Notes under the pieces: generated by a model | Databases searched by the model: none | What the model saw: only the letters and a program-made list of their open reading frames with translations | Told to the model about the DNA's origin: nothing | Assembly (NCBI GenBank): GCA_003024985.2 | Contig: PXIH01S0001261.1 | Source of the DNA: Euperipatoides rowelli | Lineage: Eukaryota > Onychophora > Udeonychophora > Euonychophora > Peripatopsidae | Reading direction: 5' to 3' (one strand) | Length of the DNA stretch: 10,416 nucleotides | Shown: one piece after another, positions 1-8,977 of the stretch | Numbering within the stretch: position 1 is the stretch's first letter | Layout of the letters: the number at the start of each line of letters is the position of its first letter | Translations under genes and position numbers: made by a program

Positions 1-994
1 GGGGGGGGGGTCCTCCAAACTCCAAAAATTTATAGTATACCCTGTGCTTTTTTTACGACTACAGCCCTGATTATGCATGCTCATTAAAATCCAGGCCTCA
101 CCATCTTGTAAACTGAAATACTCCCTTTATTACTTTATATTACCATTTTTGTTTTGTTGTTGGTCTTTAATGCACTGGATAATTTGTCTTTCTTTGTAAG
201 CGCTACTTTAATAATTAACAATTTGTTTCAATCCCAGATATATCAGATGTTGCTTAGCAACAAAGTTTTGTGCCACTTATTGACTTACATTTTATTATAC
301 TGTAAGATGTGAAAGTTAAAAAAATATTTAGAAAAATTGCAATAAATGCTTAGTCAATGGGATAAACATTAACCGACATGTTCCATTTTACAGTTCTGCA
401 TTATTTGAGCATATTTGATAAAGAAAAAAAATGGAATAACTTTGAAATGCAATGAACAATGAAATACAGTAAACAGAAATGCAACAATTACCTATTTTAT
501 TCAAACTGAAATTAGCAGTGCATTCATATTTTATAGCCTGTTACTTTTTTTTTTATGTAATTTAATGCAAAGTATTTATATTTTAACTAAGAAATTAATA
601 TGTTAAAGCCGAATGAAAGGTTTTCTTTATGCCATGTATCAAATAGCATTACAGGATTCAGAATGTCTTCTAACAAAATCAACTTCAAATTTCATTTTGA
701 TCAAACAAAATTGAAACCATATGCCTGGACCTCATATGTATATATCAATTCCAATTTGTGTCTACTGGTCTTCAAAGATCCTAATGACACATTTGTGCAG
801 AATTTGTCAGCCTTATATTTGAAATGAATAATTCTTTATTAACCTAATGGATAGCATGCCACATATATGTTGAATATCAATTTTCAATGTATGTCCATCA
901 ACTGCAGAAGTTAATCAAATGCAAAAGTTGGATTTTTAGTAATTATCTACAGTAATAGAAAAATATAAATTGAGAAAAAAACCCATTAAGTAGC
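1..994. other. AT-rich noncoding stretch
   Basis: Ten G open the window (1-10). The rest is AT-rich sequence with many short A and T runs. The only longish open frame is 600-827 on the plus strand (75 codons). It has no recognisable domain, sits in AT-rich DNA with no splice context, and I do not regard it as a gene. TACAGTA/TACTGTA words occur near 298, 465 and 949. Confidence 0.6.
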
Positions 995-1010
995 TTTATT
1001 TATTTATTTA
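995..1010. repeat. (TTTA)4 microsatellite
   Basis: Four perfect TTTA units are followed by TACT. It is a short simple repeat of the kind common in AT-rich introns. Confidence 0.8.
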
Positions 1011-1071
1011 TACTAAAAGTTTAAACATGGGATGTCTATAACACAGATAGAGTCAATGCAATCCTAACATA

Positions 1072-1137
1072 AAATCTAAAATACATACTATGATGGTACA
1101 TCTAAATATATACAAGGCCTAAATCTAAAATACATAC
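1072..1137. repeat. Local direct duplication, 49-bp spacing
   Basis: The 17-mer AAATCTAAAATACATAC occurs exactly at 1072-1088 and again at 1121-1137. The following bases are also similar (TATGATGGTACA against CCGGATGTAGCA). It looks like an old tandem duplication of about 49 bp whose flanks have diverged. Confidence 0.65.
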
Positions 1138-1981
1138 CCGGATGTAGCACTTAATGGCCGCTTGCTCTGTTTCTCTGTAAACAGTGTTTTTTTATTTTAT
1201 TTTAATTGCTTTGTAAATGGATTATAAGAAGGCTTCTGATTAGCAAATTGGATTGTTTTTCTAGTGACTGATCTTCGGGCAATTGATTTATGATAAATGT
1301 TGAAATGCATGGATACACGTTTGTATGCTCTCTCTGTTGGAGCAGCACTTGTGAATTTGTTTGGTGGCTAATGGTGGTTTTTGATTAATCCGACTTTTTG
1401 TGTTTCTTATTTGTTATTTCCACTATTCTTATAGACTGGAATTTCTGTCTATCTATCATGAACTCCTTGGATCATTTGAAACTCTTTACGTAGACTACGT
1501 TACTTTGGCATAGTGACTATCGAAGCCTTAATGACAATTAGTGATCATGACTGCATGTTTTCACCTAGACATGTCTGATCAAATCCATTAAGACTATGGA
1601 GATTCAAAGGAACTCTCTTGGTATTTTATTTTTATTTATTTGTATATTTTATTGTCTTTACTATTTAACAAATCAACTAATTAGTTTAATTTATAGTGTA
1701 AAAAAGGACCATATCCTTTGGGGAAATGCCTTTTTATTAATTACTATGTTTTCTTAGTTGGAATAAATATACACGAAATATAAATATACATATACCAAAT
1801 ATAATGTAGCTACACTCAAACACTAACATCATAATTAGCAAACTGATATATGTATAGGAGCAATTAAACACCCCAATTTCAAACTCTTTATTGCCCACCT
1901 AATCCTCTTCTAAGACCTTGACTGTACAACAATTCCATCTCATCCTCTCCTCACCCTCCACTCAAGCATCTTAAGCATCTT
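1138..1981. other. AT-rich noncoding stretch
   Basis: No coding frame, RNA gene or recognised repeat family is seen. It contains a 13-bp palindrome, ACGTAG-A-CTACGT, at 1488-1500, and a T/A-rich run near 1621-1660. Confidence 0.5.
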
Positions 1982-2114
1982 ACAGTATATATTACTGTGC
2001 ATGTCTTTGAAGTACAGAATGTGTCATATATTGTATATATGTAGCCTATTATGTAATATTCATGTGTGTAAATGTACAGTAGGCCTATGTGTGTTTTTGT
2101 AAATACAGTACTGT
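1982..2114. repeat. Palindromic ACAGTA/TACTGT words in a TA-rich patch
   Basis: ACAGTA (1982-1987), a TATAT spacer and TACTGT (1993-1998) form a 17-bp inverted repeat. ACAGTACTGT at 2105-2114 is a perfect 10-bp palindrome. Between them lies TACAGTA immediately followed by GGCCTA (about 2075-2086). These are sequence features only; no function is visible. Confidence 0.5.
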
Positions 2115-2265
2115 GTTTTATGTATAATGTATTAGCCTATAGCAAATGCTTATTTTCTGTTTGTGATGTATTGTATCGATTCACTCCTGTAAGGAATAGC
2201 TGAGCTTTATTCTTGTTTTACTTGCTGTATTAAATGATGCTTACTTTTTCATTGTCTTGTTACAG

Positions 2266-2333
2266 AAACACAGGTTGGAGGAGGGAATTATAAAACGAAG
2301 GAAAGGAAAACTGCTGCCAACTGGTTGGCTTGA
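2266..2333 (+). other. Weak candidate terminal exon
   Basis: A pyrimidine-rich tract ends in TTGTTACAG (AG at 2264-2265), a good acceptor. After it, one frame gives a short tail, TQVGGGNYKTKERKTAANWL plus A, ending at TGA (2331-2333). A second frame, starting at 2266, stays open for 29 codons to TAG at 2353. AATAAA follows at 2363-2368 and again at 2406-2411. The segment is less AT-biased than its surroundings. No family is recognised, no upstream partner exon is visible, and the strand is opposite to the WD40 exon. It could equally be chance or part of a decayed repeat. Confidence 0.2.
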
Positions 2334-2423
2334 AATCTTTTTTTATTTTGTGTAGAAAGACAAATAAAACAAATACAATTTAGTCGGCTAATTTGAGGAC
2401 TAGCAAATAAAAACTATTTGCAG

Positions 2424-2472
2424 GTTTTCCTAGGAAGGTCAAGGTGGCTGGACTGGCCCCTGTCAGCCGTAC
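2424..2472 (+). other. Weak candidate micro-exon or conserved island
   Basis: A GC-richer 49-bp segment lies between TTTGCAG (AG at 2422-2423) and GTAAGG (2473-2478). Two frames are open across it, one reading FPRKVKVAGLAPVSR. The polypyrimidine tract before it is poor. The local rise in GC in an AT-rich intron is the main reason to list it; it may be a regulatory element or repeat fragment instead. Confidence 0.15.
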
Positions 2473-2523
2473 GTAAGGAAACATAATAAAAAAAATAGAA
2501 ACAATACTCGACAGTTGTGGCAT

Positions 2524-2533
2524 GGGTACTTCG
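2524..2533 (+). other. ATG codon close to a consensus splice donor
   Basis: GGC precedes ATGGGTACTTCG, which is followed at once by GTAAGTA (GT at 2534-2535), a perfect U2 donor. If used, it would encode the start M-G-T-S. No promoter evidence and no matching downstream exon are visible, so this is only a splice-like match. Confidence 0.12.
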
Positions 2534-2538
2534 GTAAG

Positions 2539-2784
2539 TATGACAAAAATTCTGTCTTCCTTTAAACCTTAAAACAGTAAAAATAAACGAACATTAAAAT
2601 TTCCAAATACAAATAAATGAATAATAAGCATTAACTCATGAACTCGAAGAAGTGACTCGTCTAGGCTGTTGTCTACAAGCCACAACAGATAAACATGTCA
2701 CAAACTATAGTCAATTATCTCGTTTTATGATAAATTACATTTGAATATATATTTTATATGATAACATTTCAATGATAGCTTAAA
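2539..2784. other. AT-rich noncoding stretch
   Basis: No gene, RNA or recognised repeat is seen between the splice-like cluster and the possible transposon remnant. Confidence 0.5.
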
Positions 2785-3509
2785 TTTCTGGTGTGCCGCT
2801 GAAAATCTCTAAAGTGCCATAATTAGCAATGGTGCCACCTATTGGCCATTCTTGGGTTATGGTGTGGTTGGATGGAGGAATTTTTTTCTATACAGTATAC
2901 AAATTTTTCTTGAAAATCTTAAGATTGTTTAAAATGCTTTTACCAACAATTTTTTTCTTCATGCTTACAGTTGTTTAAAAGATAAAATTCTCATCTGCTT
3001 TAAAATTAAATTATTTAGCCATGGTTAAAATCTGACATGAAGTCAACACAACGTTGTCAAATCCCCCCCCCCCCAAAAAAAAAGCTTATCAAATATGACA
3101 TGAAGTCAAAACATCCAGTCAACCCAAAAAAAAGCTTATCAAATCTGACATGAAGTCAAAACATCCAGTCAACCGGAAAAAAAGCTCATCAAATCTGACA
3201 TGTAATCAAAACGTCCAGGTAACTCCCCCCCCCCAAAAAAAAGCTTATCAAATATGACATGGTCAACAAAATGTCAACCAAAAAAAGCTTATCAAATCTG
3301 ACATGATCAACAAAACGTCAACCAAAAAAAAGCTTATCAAATCTGACGAAGTCAAACCCAAAAAAACATCAAATCTGACAGTCAACAAAACGTCCAAAAA
3401 AAAAAAGCTTATGAAATCCAACATGAAGTCAAAGTGGGCGGTGGCATATTAAAATATGTGCAAAATATGTAAATGGGGGCGGTAAATGAAAAAAGGTTGA
3501 AGAACCCTG
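2785..3509. mobile_element. Possible decayed non-autonomous hAT-type DNA transposon
   Basis: The right end reads AAAAGGTTGAAGAACCCTG (3491-3509). On the minus strand this begins CAGGGTTCTTCAACC, close to the CAGGG-TTCT-AACC ends common in hAT elements. GGGGGCGGT at 3475-3483 precedes it, as in many hAT subterminal regions. On the left, GGTGTGCCGC (2790-2799), AAAGTGCC (2811-2818) and GGTGCC (2831-2836) resemble the repeated GTGTGCCGC words of hAT subterminal regions. No transposase coding remains. A target duplication would start with ATCTAAGC (3510-3517), but no matching left copy or left terminal repeat was found, so the left boundary is a guess. Confidence 0.35.
3022..3435. repeat. Minisatellite, about nine units of 36-59 bp, with HindIII sites
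   Basis: Tandem units share the core A-run, AGCTTATCAAATCTGACATG, then AGTCAAAACATCCAGTCAACC. The AGC(T/C)T cores begin at about 3083, 3133, 3183, 3242, 3286, 3331 and 3406, with a degenerate unit lacking AGCTT near 3367 and a partial unit at 3022-3060. Periods are 50, 50, 59, 44, 45 and then about 75 over two units. The first units are long and the later ones have lost part of the middle. Two units carry C runs before the A run (3063-3074 and 3225-3234). It ends at GAAGTCAAAG, next to the hAT-like end. Confidence 0.9.
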
Positions 3510-3517
3510 ATCTAAGC

Positions 3518-3989
3518 TTATATTTTTTTATAAATATTTTGAATTGATAAACTAATTTTCCCAATTTTCATGAGTGATGATGAGCCTCAATACAAAATCT
3601 TCCTTTTTCTCAGGGTGGGGAAAAACTCAGATAAAAAAAATAAAACATTAACTTACAAAATAAGAATTCTAAAGACTGGGAGAAGAAGAAAATTAATGAT
3701 GAAAACAAATACAACAACAACAAAAACATTTTAATGAGGCAGCGATTTCTATCTTCCAGATTATGAAAACTTTAAAACAAATAACTATTAAGACAGATCC
3801 TAAAGCAGATCTTTTAAGACATTGTGTCAATTAAGTCTAAATATATTAGAACAACACTGATGCCCCATAGCCTGCCTCGGTTACAAAGTTAAAAGCAATT
3901 TTCTGACTAATATTTCATCTCCCTGCGATAATCTAAATTTAAACCAGTCATGAAAATAGGAAACTAATATTTTTGGAAAATGGGGCTGT
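3518..3989. other. AT-rich intron between repeat and exon
   Basis: No additional exon is seen. It is A-rich with runs such as CAACAACAACAAAAAC near 3711-3726. It lies directly 3' of the WD40 exon in gene orientation. Confidence 0.5.
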
Positions 3990-3995
3990 CCTTAC

Positions 3996-4116
3996 CTCTC
4001 CTGTAACAACGTGTTTTCCATCTGCTGAGATTGCCACAGCTGTCAAAGTTTTCTTGCTTTGATTGATAATGTGAGTTTGCTTATTTCGTTTGGTATTATA
4101 AAGCACCACAGTACAC
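3996..4116 (-). CDS. MAPKBP1/WDR62: Internal coding exon of a WD40-repeat protein, MAPKBP1/WDR62 family
   Basis: The minus strand reads a run of nine T then ATAG (acceptor AG at 4118-4117), an open 121-nt exon, and a GTAAGG donor (GT at 3995-3994). The first exon base G completes a codon split with the previous exon; 40 full codons follow and the exon ends in phase 0. Residues 1-20 read [20 protein letters not shown] and residues 21-40 read [20 protein letters not shown]. This fits a WD40 blade: VVLYN strand, K/H-rich turn, then the [ST]-[VA]-A-x-S-x-D-G-K-x-V-V-T-G-E core. From memory, MAPKBP1 and WDR62 share this first-repeat pattern (GC-VV-L, a KNKQ-HI-N turn, S-K/R-K, and SPDGK--VTGE). 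Those proteins are long WD40 scaffolds for JNK signalling, and WDR62 also acts at spindle poles. Here SPDGK is SADGK. Flanking exons (the preceding one ending near AYPAG, the following one starting near NGHxPAVRVWD) were looked for on this strand and not found. Confidence is high for a WD40 exon, moderate for the exact family, and paralogue assignment is not possible. Confidence 0.85.
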
Positions 4117-4282
4117 CTATAAAAAAAAACATTAAGATAATTACCATATTGCATCAATTAAATAAACTTTTTTAAAAAAAAAGTCAAAATAAGATACAGT
4201 AATAACATTTTTTAAAATATTTATTTTGTTATTAATTTTGGTAATTTCATAACTTGTGAGTCTATGCTGATCTACAGTCATA

Positions 4283-4362
4283 GGTGCCAAGTAAGTGGGG
4301 CCAAGGGAGCCAGGGTCCCACATTCATAATTGTATGGGAGCAGAAATATGCTTTGGCCCCAA
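4283..4362. repeat. GC-richer repeat remnant with GGGGCCAA/TTGGCCCC arms
   Basis: The segment contains GGTGCCAAGTAAGTGGGGCC, then AAGGGAGCCAGGGTCCCACA, then TTTGGCCCC. GGGGCCAA (4297-4304) and TTGGCCCC (4353-4360) are perfect inverted copies 48 bp apart. The composition contrasts sharply with its surroundings and resembles fragments of dispersed invertebrate transposons, but I cannot name a family. A 67-codon plus-strand open frame (4284-4487) crosses it and the MITE and is not a gene. Confidence 0.45.
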
Positions 4363-4394
4363 CACAATTAAAAAAATGTATAAAACTTATTTGT

Positions 4395-4621
4395 GTCAGA
4401 TTGAGTTATCTGCCCACCAATATGGCCGACGGTAGTAAGTTGAAATTATCTAGATCGGCACTCAGCAAAAGATTATTTCACCTCTAGATTATCCTAGGGT
4501 TTAGAGTTACGGTAAGGTTAGGACTGTAAAAAAAATATACTAAATCGGTGAGGAAAAATACTATGGTAATTCCACGACTCCTAACGGTAATTATGTTGGT
4601 GGGCAGATAACAGAATCTGAC
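4395..4621. mobile_element. MITE-like element with 29-bp terminal inverted repeats
   Basis: The left arm at 4395-4423 starts GTCAGATTGAGTTATCTGCC. The right arm at 4593-4621 is its inverted copy, matching at 26 of 29 positions. A weaker inverted match continues inward for about 25 more bases on each side. The 227-bp body has no coding capacity; its interior has a degenerate GGGTTTAGAGTTACGG-TAAGGTTAGG patch. The right flank is TTAA and the left flank contains TTAT, but arm ends would then differ in length, so the target duplication and superfamily are unresolved. Confidence 0.75.
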
Positions 4622-5126
4622 CCTTAATTGCTTAATTTCTTATTAAAAATCATTTTTCAGTAATTAAATGTAATAAAAGTAACACCGTTATTGGAGATGT
4701 TTAGGATAACAGAATTACAATTACAGTTGCAAACAAAAAAATTATTTATAACATATAAAATGGTATTAAAATAAAATTGTAGTTATTAATACTTCAATTC
4801 AATTTGCTTTTTGCTAAAAGCCTACACAATATTCAGCTTTAAATAAAATAATTTAGTGCTTTTGCTTATACACTGTACATTTTAAAATAAATGAATAAAT
4901 TAGCTATAGCGAGAATTTAAACTTGGATGCCAACAAAATATGTAAATAGCCTATTATAATAAGGTCCATATTCCAGTTTTTCTTATTTATACCTAATTAG
5001 TGTGGATTTTTCAATATAAAACACCAAATTCATATTAAAAACTAAAAAAATATTATCAGGGGGACTTCACCATCCTAGTTTTCACACTTGGTCTCTGCCA
5101 TGAACTCTGTTGGTGGAGTTACATTG
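4622..5126. other. AT-rich noncoding stretch
   Basis: No gene or recognised element is seen. The last part (about 5057-5126) is less AT-rich and leads into the C run, so it may be a repeat fragment. Confidence 0.5.
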
Positions 5127-5141
5127 CCCCCCCCCCCCCCC
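5127..5141. repeat. C15 homopolymer
   Basis: Fifteen consecutive C are followed by AAACCCCTAGG. It is the longest of five C or G runs of nine or more bases in the window. Confidence 0.9.
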
Positions 5142-5679
5142 AAACCCCTAGGTAAACCTGCTTTGGTGCCCACACTAATTCACAAAACCTGATACCTCTG
5201 TCTACGTATAGTATATTTAATACATAGGTATGTATCAATGACACTATTATTAGTTTAATGAAACATTTTCTTCATAATTCCTAAACTTCAAGACAGCCCT
5301 GAATCCTAATACAAACTTAATTTATTTAAAGTTTAGGTATCGTCGCTTAAATGGGTTGGAGTTCAGAGTTGGTTTGAAAGGACTGTTAAGAAAATGTTTG
5401 ATTAAACTAATATCAGTTTGTTTCGGTCAGATCAGTGATACTGCTGGCCAAGTGAGGGTAACCTACTCCCGGTATTAGGGGCTTTACAGTCAACCAACCA
5501 AGTTATGGACAACACACTATGGCTTGCACCCAGTCACACAGAATCTGTCAGAACATCACATGACATAACACAATAACCCACTAGGCATTAAAGGTACACA
5601 CACATACAGTAAACATTTATGATAAGTTGAATATTTATAGTTTAAGGTTTATGTATTAAGATTCCTTTCTTAGTTTCTT

Positions 5680-5900
5680 TGCCCCTCGGCTCTACTTCCC
5701 CCTCCCCCCTCAGTCAGGACCCTTCTATAGTATTTTCCATCTTTTGCAATGTCCTCTTCTCATTCAGCGCTTTGCATTTGAATCTGGCTCGCCTATAGTA
5801 ATTTTGTTTCCTATCCTATATGGATTTCACTCTTATAGTTTTCCTCCATTCTCTCCCTTTTTTTTTTCTTTTTTAATTTGCATTTCTTTTTGGCTTTTGG
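5680..5900 (+). other. Pyrimidine-rich stretch
   Basis: The plus strand is strongly enriched in C and T, with runs such as CTTCCCCCTCCCCCCTCAG near 5694-5712 and CTCCCTTTTTTTTTTC near 5853-5869. A 70-codon open frame (5744-5956) with hydrophobic F/L/I-rich content is a by-product of this composition. Several CAG/TAG acceptor-like ends exist, but no exon homology follows any of them. Confidence 0.5.
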
Positions 5901-7455
5901 TGTGTCTGATGACTCATATGGAAGTACCGAAAATACCTTTATTATTATCTTGCTAAACATTTAGTCGATAAGCAGATCTAGCTTATAAATGAACATTTGG
6001 TCTAAAGTAATTTTTATAGACTAAGAAAATTGATAGTCATACAAATTGCTGTAGGTATTTGTGTGTAACTTTTATAGATAAACTAGGATATGTTACTATG
6101 TCAAATATTTTGCCAATGTAGAATTTAAGGTTGACACCCATCCAATATTAGCCTGGATTTCATATTTTTTCAAAATTTGCCCCTTGTCCCATATGAACTC
6201 CATATATGGAACACTATATCTTCCAAACAATGCCCAAATACAATTTGTCTAAGTTGATTTTAGTGTGTACAAAATATCCTTGATTGATGGCACATGAAAT
6301 TAACATAATCAACAACAAAAGCATTCATTCAATTTATGAATTCAACAAGTGAACGTGAGTGCGATTTGATAACTGTTTTTAGACTATAAATAATGAAACG
6401 CAAATGAGTGCTACTTGTTTCATTCGTATTTCATGACTACACCTAAGGGAAAATATAAATCAAAATAGTTGTTTGGATTTTTTAGTTTTTTTTTTAATAA
6501 AACAATTTTTTTTTTAAAAAATTGGTCAAAATTGTATAAATATTTATCTTATTTATTTTTTAATAATTATCCTGCTGGAATTTAATTTATTTGTTGAGCG
6601 TAATGTTTTAATGACTTTAAATTAAGCAAAGCACTGAACAGATTGTAGAATGAATTCAAATCAAATTAACTTAATAATTTTGACAATTCAAACTATCTTG
6701 CACATAATTTTTTAAAATTGAACTGATGATAAAAAAAAAAGCTATTAATTGTTACTAAATTAAATAAAAAATGTGTTTGGAAGAAATTAATATTAGCCTA
6801 TATTAAAATATTTATCATAATTTGATTAAATATTACGTAGTAACATTTATTTTTTTTCTCTTAACTTTAAGATGCTGTTTTTGTATTTTAAATGTATTTT
6901 TCAATATTAGTCCCCCCTCCTTCCACCATGCAAGTCATTTTTGTCCCATATTTACTTTTGAAAAAGGTGACAAAATACAGGAAGTGTAGGAAATCTTGAT
7001 TTTTACAATGTTGACCAAGGTTCTTATGTGTTCAAATATGATTTAAAAAGTGAAGCTACTACATGTAGGCCTACTGGATAGAAAGTGTTCAAAGTTGTTT
7101 TTGTCTGTCATAGGTTGAAACTTTTTTTAAATTTATCATGTGACAATCTTTTGCAATAAATAAATATTAAACTGGAAAAAAAAAAACTATTGGAAAATTT
7201 GTAAGTTAGAGGATTATGAAAAATGGTAACTTTTATGAGTCATTTTACTCTTAACCCCTTTCACACATAGCCTACAGGCAAAAATTTTTTCCCCCGTATA
7301 AAAATCGAGCATAACACCAACGATGAGTGCAACGTTTAATTTGAGAAAAATAGCAGAATCATAAAACCTTCCATATTGAATGCAGAGTTTTATAAAAACT
7401 AAGTCTGAAGCATGGTACAAGGCTTCATACACATAGGGTTGGGGAAGTTAAATGC
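5901..7455. other. AT-rich noncoding stretch
   Basis: No gene, RNA or recognised element is seen in this long stretch. It is very AT-rich around 6475-6850, with A and T runs. TAGGCCTA occurs at about 7066 and TAGCCTA at about 6795 and 7268. A 72-codon minus frame at 7214-7432 has no recognisable domain. Confidence 0.5.
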
Positions 7456-7478
7456 TAGTAGCGATAATACCGCTACTA
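7456..7478. repeat. Perfect 8-bp hairpin
   Basis: TAGTAGCG (7456-7463), a 7-base spacer ATAATAC, and CGCTACTA (7471-7478) form a perfect inverted repeat. The stem has four G or C in eight positions, higher than the local average. No known RNA structure is recognised. Confidence 0.6.
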
Positions 7479-8046
7479 ATCGCTGGCAGTTCGGACACTG
7501 GAAAAAGCCTTGTAACAATTGGAAAAGAAATGGAGATCTAACTGAATTTTAGTGAACAAAAGTGTGAATTTATATTTTCACGAAACATGACAAGAATAAT
7601 AATTTTTTACAACATAGGAATATTAACAGCAAATACAATACACGTAAAATAAATATGGATCACAACACACGACGGTTGGATAGTGAGAGAGACACATAGG
7701 TCACTCACCACTCACTAATTTGTTAATACCTCAGTGGCAGGGTAAACAGCCACAACAATACTAAGCTTCAAAGAAAAAAATAAAGTTCAAGTCCATCAGG
7801 GGGGGGGACCTTAAAATATGAGTTAAACTATAGGTTATTACAAAGAAGGTGAAAATGATTGAGTTATGATCACCCATGATGAAGTATTTCCTTAACACAA
7901 ACTGATTGTAAACTTAAATGATATAGGCTAATGGAGATATTTTTTAATTATAAATATGTAGGTCATTACATAAAACGTGCTAGCTTCTAAGGCACTTTTT
8001 AATTCCAAAATGCAAATGCAAATTTAAATACATATTCTGTCAAGTG
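7479..8046. other. AT-rich noncoding stretch with a G9 run
   Basis: A run of nine G lies at 7799-7807. Otherwise no feature is recognised. Confidence 0.5.
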
Positions 8047-8154
8047 CACCCCGTAGGAATAAGAGGTCTGGTAGAAAAGTAATAGTTCAAACTCACGCCC
8101 CCACTCCGTAGGAATAAGCACTTCCATCATAAAAGTCTCCACTCCTAAGGTAAT
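8047..8154. repeat. Short direct repeat CAC(C/T)CCGTAGGAATAAG
   Basis: The 17-mer occurs at 8047-8063 and 8102-8118 with one mismatch. A degenerate third version, CCACTCCTAAGGTAAT, lies at 8139-8154. This patch sits in a 76-codon minus-strand open frame (7999-8229), which has no recognisable domain and no good splice sites; I treat the frame as non-genic. Confidence 0.5.
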
Positions 8155-8159
8155 CCCTC

Positions 8160-8977
8160 CACAATTCCCACCCCACATAACCCAAGTTTGAAAAAACATT
8201 GAACAGTAGGCTAAATCACTGTGTTTCACAATATTAAGAAAACAACTCTTATTTTTTTTTAAAATAAAAACATCTAAATAAAAAAGTAATTAACCTGTTT
8301 TTTTTTAATACTTTGATGGTCATATAACTTCAGGGAGTCAGAGCAGGCTAGATACCCTGACTAGTACTGTAAGGACTATTTAAGGATTTTTAAAAATAAT
8401 TATCACTTTAGATAAAGACATAAAACGTAAGCAAGTTCAATATGCTTCAGGGATTTTTATTTCAGAACTCCTTGGTATAGGCATTTAAATAAACACTTTA
8501 GTCTGAAGGAGCCATTCATGCAGATGTTCCAACCCAACATATGGGGGAATAAAAAACAGAATAGCTATTATGATACTTCAACATAAGATGGGAATAGAGG
8601 AAAAGACATAAGCTTTTAATAAAATAAACACTTTTAAAAATGAGGAATCACACAGAGAGAGAATAAATAATTAAAAAAATAAACAATTTTAAAATCAAAT
8701 ACAGATAAACTCCCCCATTAAATCTAATCTAGTTCATTTCAATTACTGGTACAGTTTAATTCACTTTTTAATTTTTACTTTACTGATTGGCTTTCATACA
8801 AAATTAGAATTTGAAAAGTTTGAAAACATGACTAGCTTGAATAACACAATAAAGTTCCTTTAATACTTTGAAAAGTTAAAATTAAAGATGGTTGGGCAAT
8901 ATACTGTATATCACTAAGGCCTATTAACTGACCCTGTAGTGTTTTTTTTCTTTCAAAAATAGGTAGTTTTTTTCTCT
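8160..8977. other. AT-rich noncoding stretch
   Basis: No gene or recognised repeat family is seen. It includes the 13-bp palindrome ATATAC-T-GTATAT at 8899-8911. Confidence 0.5.

Larger units (their letters stand above)
1..3995 (-). other. Downstream intron (partial), 3' of the WD40 exon
   Basis: This is the intron following the WD40 exon on the minus strand. Its donor GTAAGG (3995-3990) is a near-consensus U2-type 5' splice site. The acceptor is outside the window, so the intron is at least 4.0 kb. It holds the minisatellite and possible hAT remnant (2785-3509), the splice-like cluster at 2266-2533, and small repeats. No exon encoding the next WD repeat was found on this strand. Confidence 0.65.

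Noticed and set aside
600-827. 75-codon plus-strand open frame
   Set aside because: No recognisable domain, AT-driven codon content, no splice or promoter context.
4284-4487. 67-codon plus-strand open frame
   Set aside because: It runs from the repeat remnant into the MITE and ends without any domain or splice signal.
5906-5932. Possible hammerhead ribozyme core: CTGATGA followed by GAAA
   Set aside because: The bases between the two core motifs do not form a stem II, and no pairing for stems I and III is visible around them.
5744-5956. Hydrophobic 70-codon open frame resembling a membrane segment
   Set aside because: The F/L/S/P content is explained by the pyrimidine-rich plus strand.
7999-8229. 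76-codon minus-strand open frame
   Set aside because: Compared with the expected upstream MAPKBP1/WDR62 exon; the translation does not match, and it spans a short repeat.
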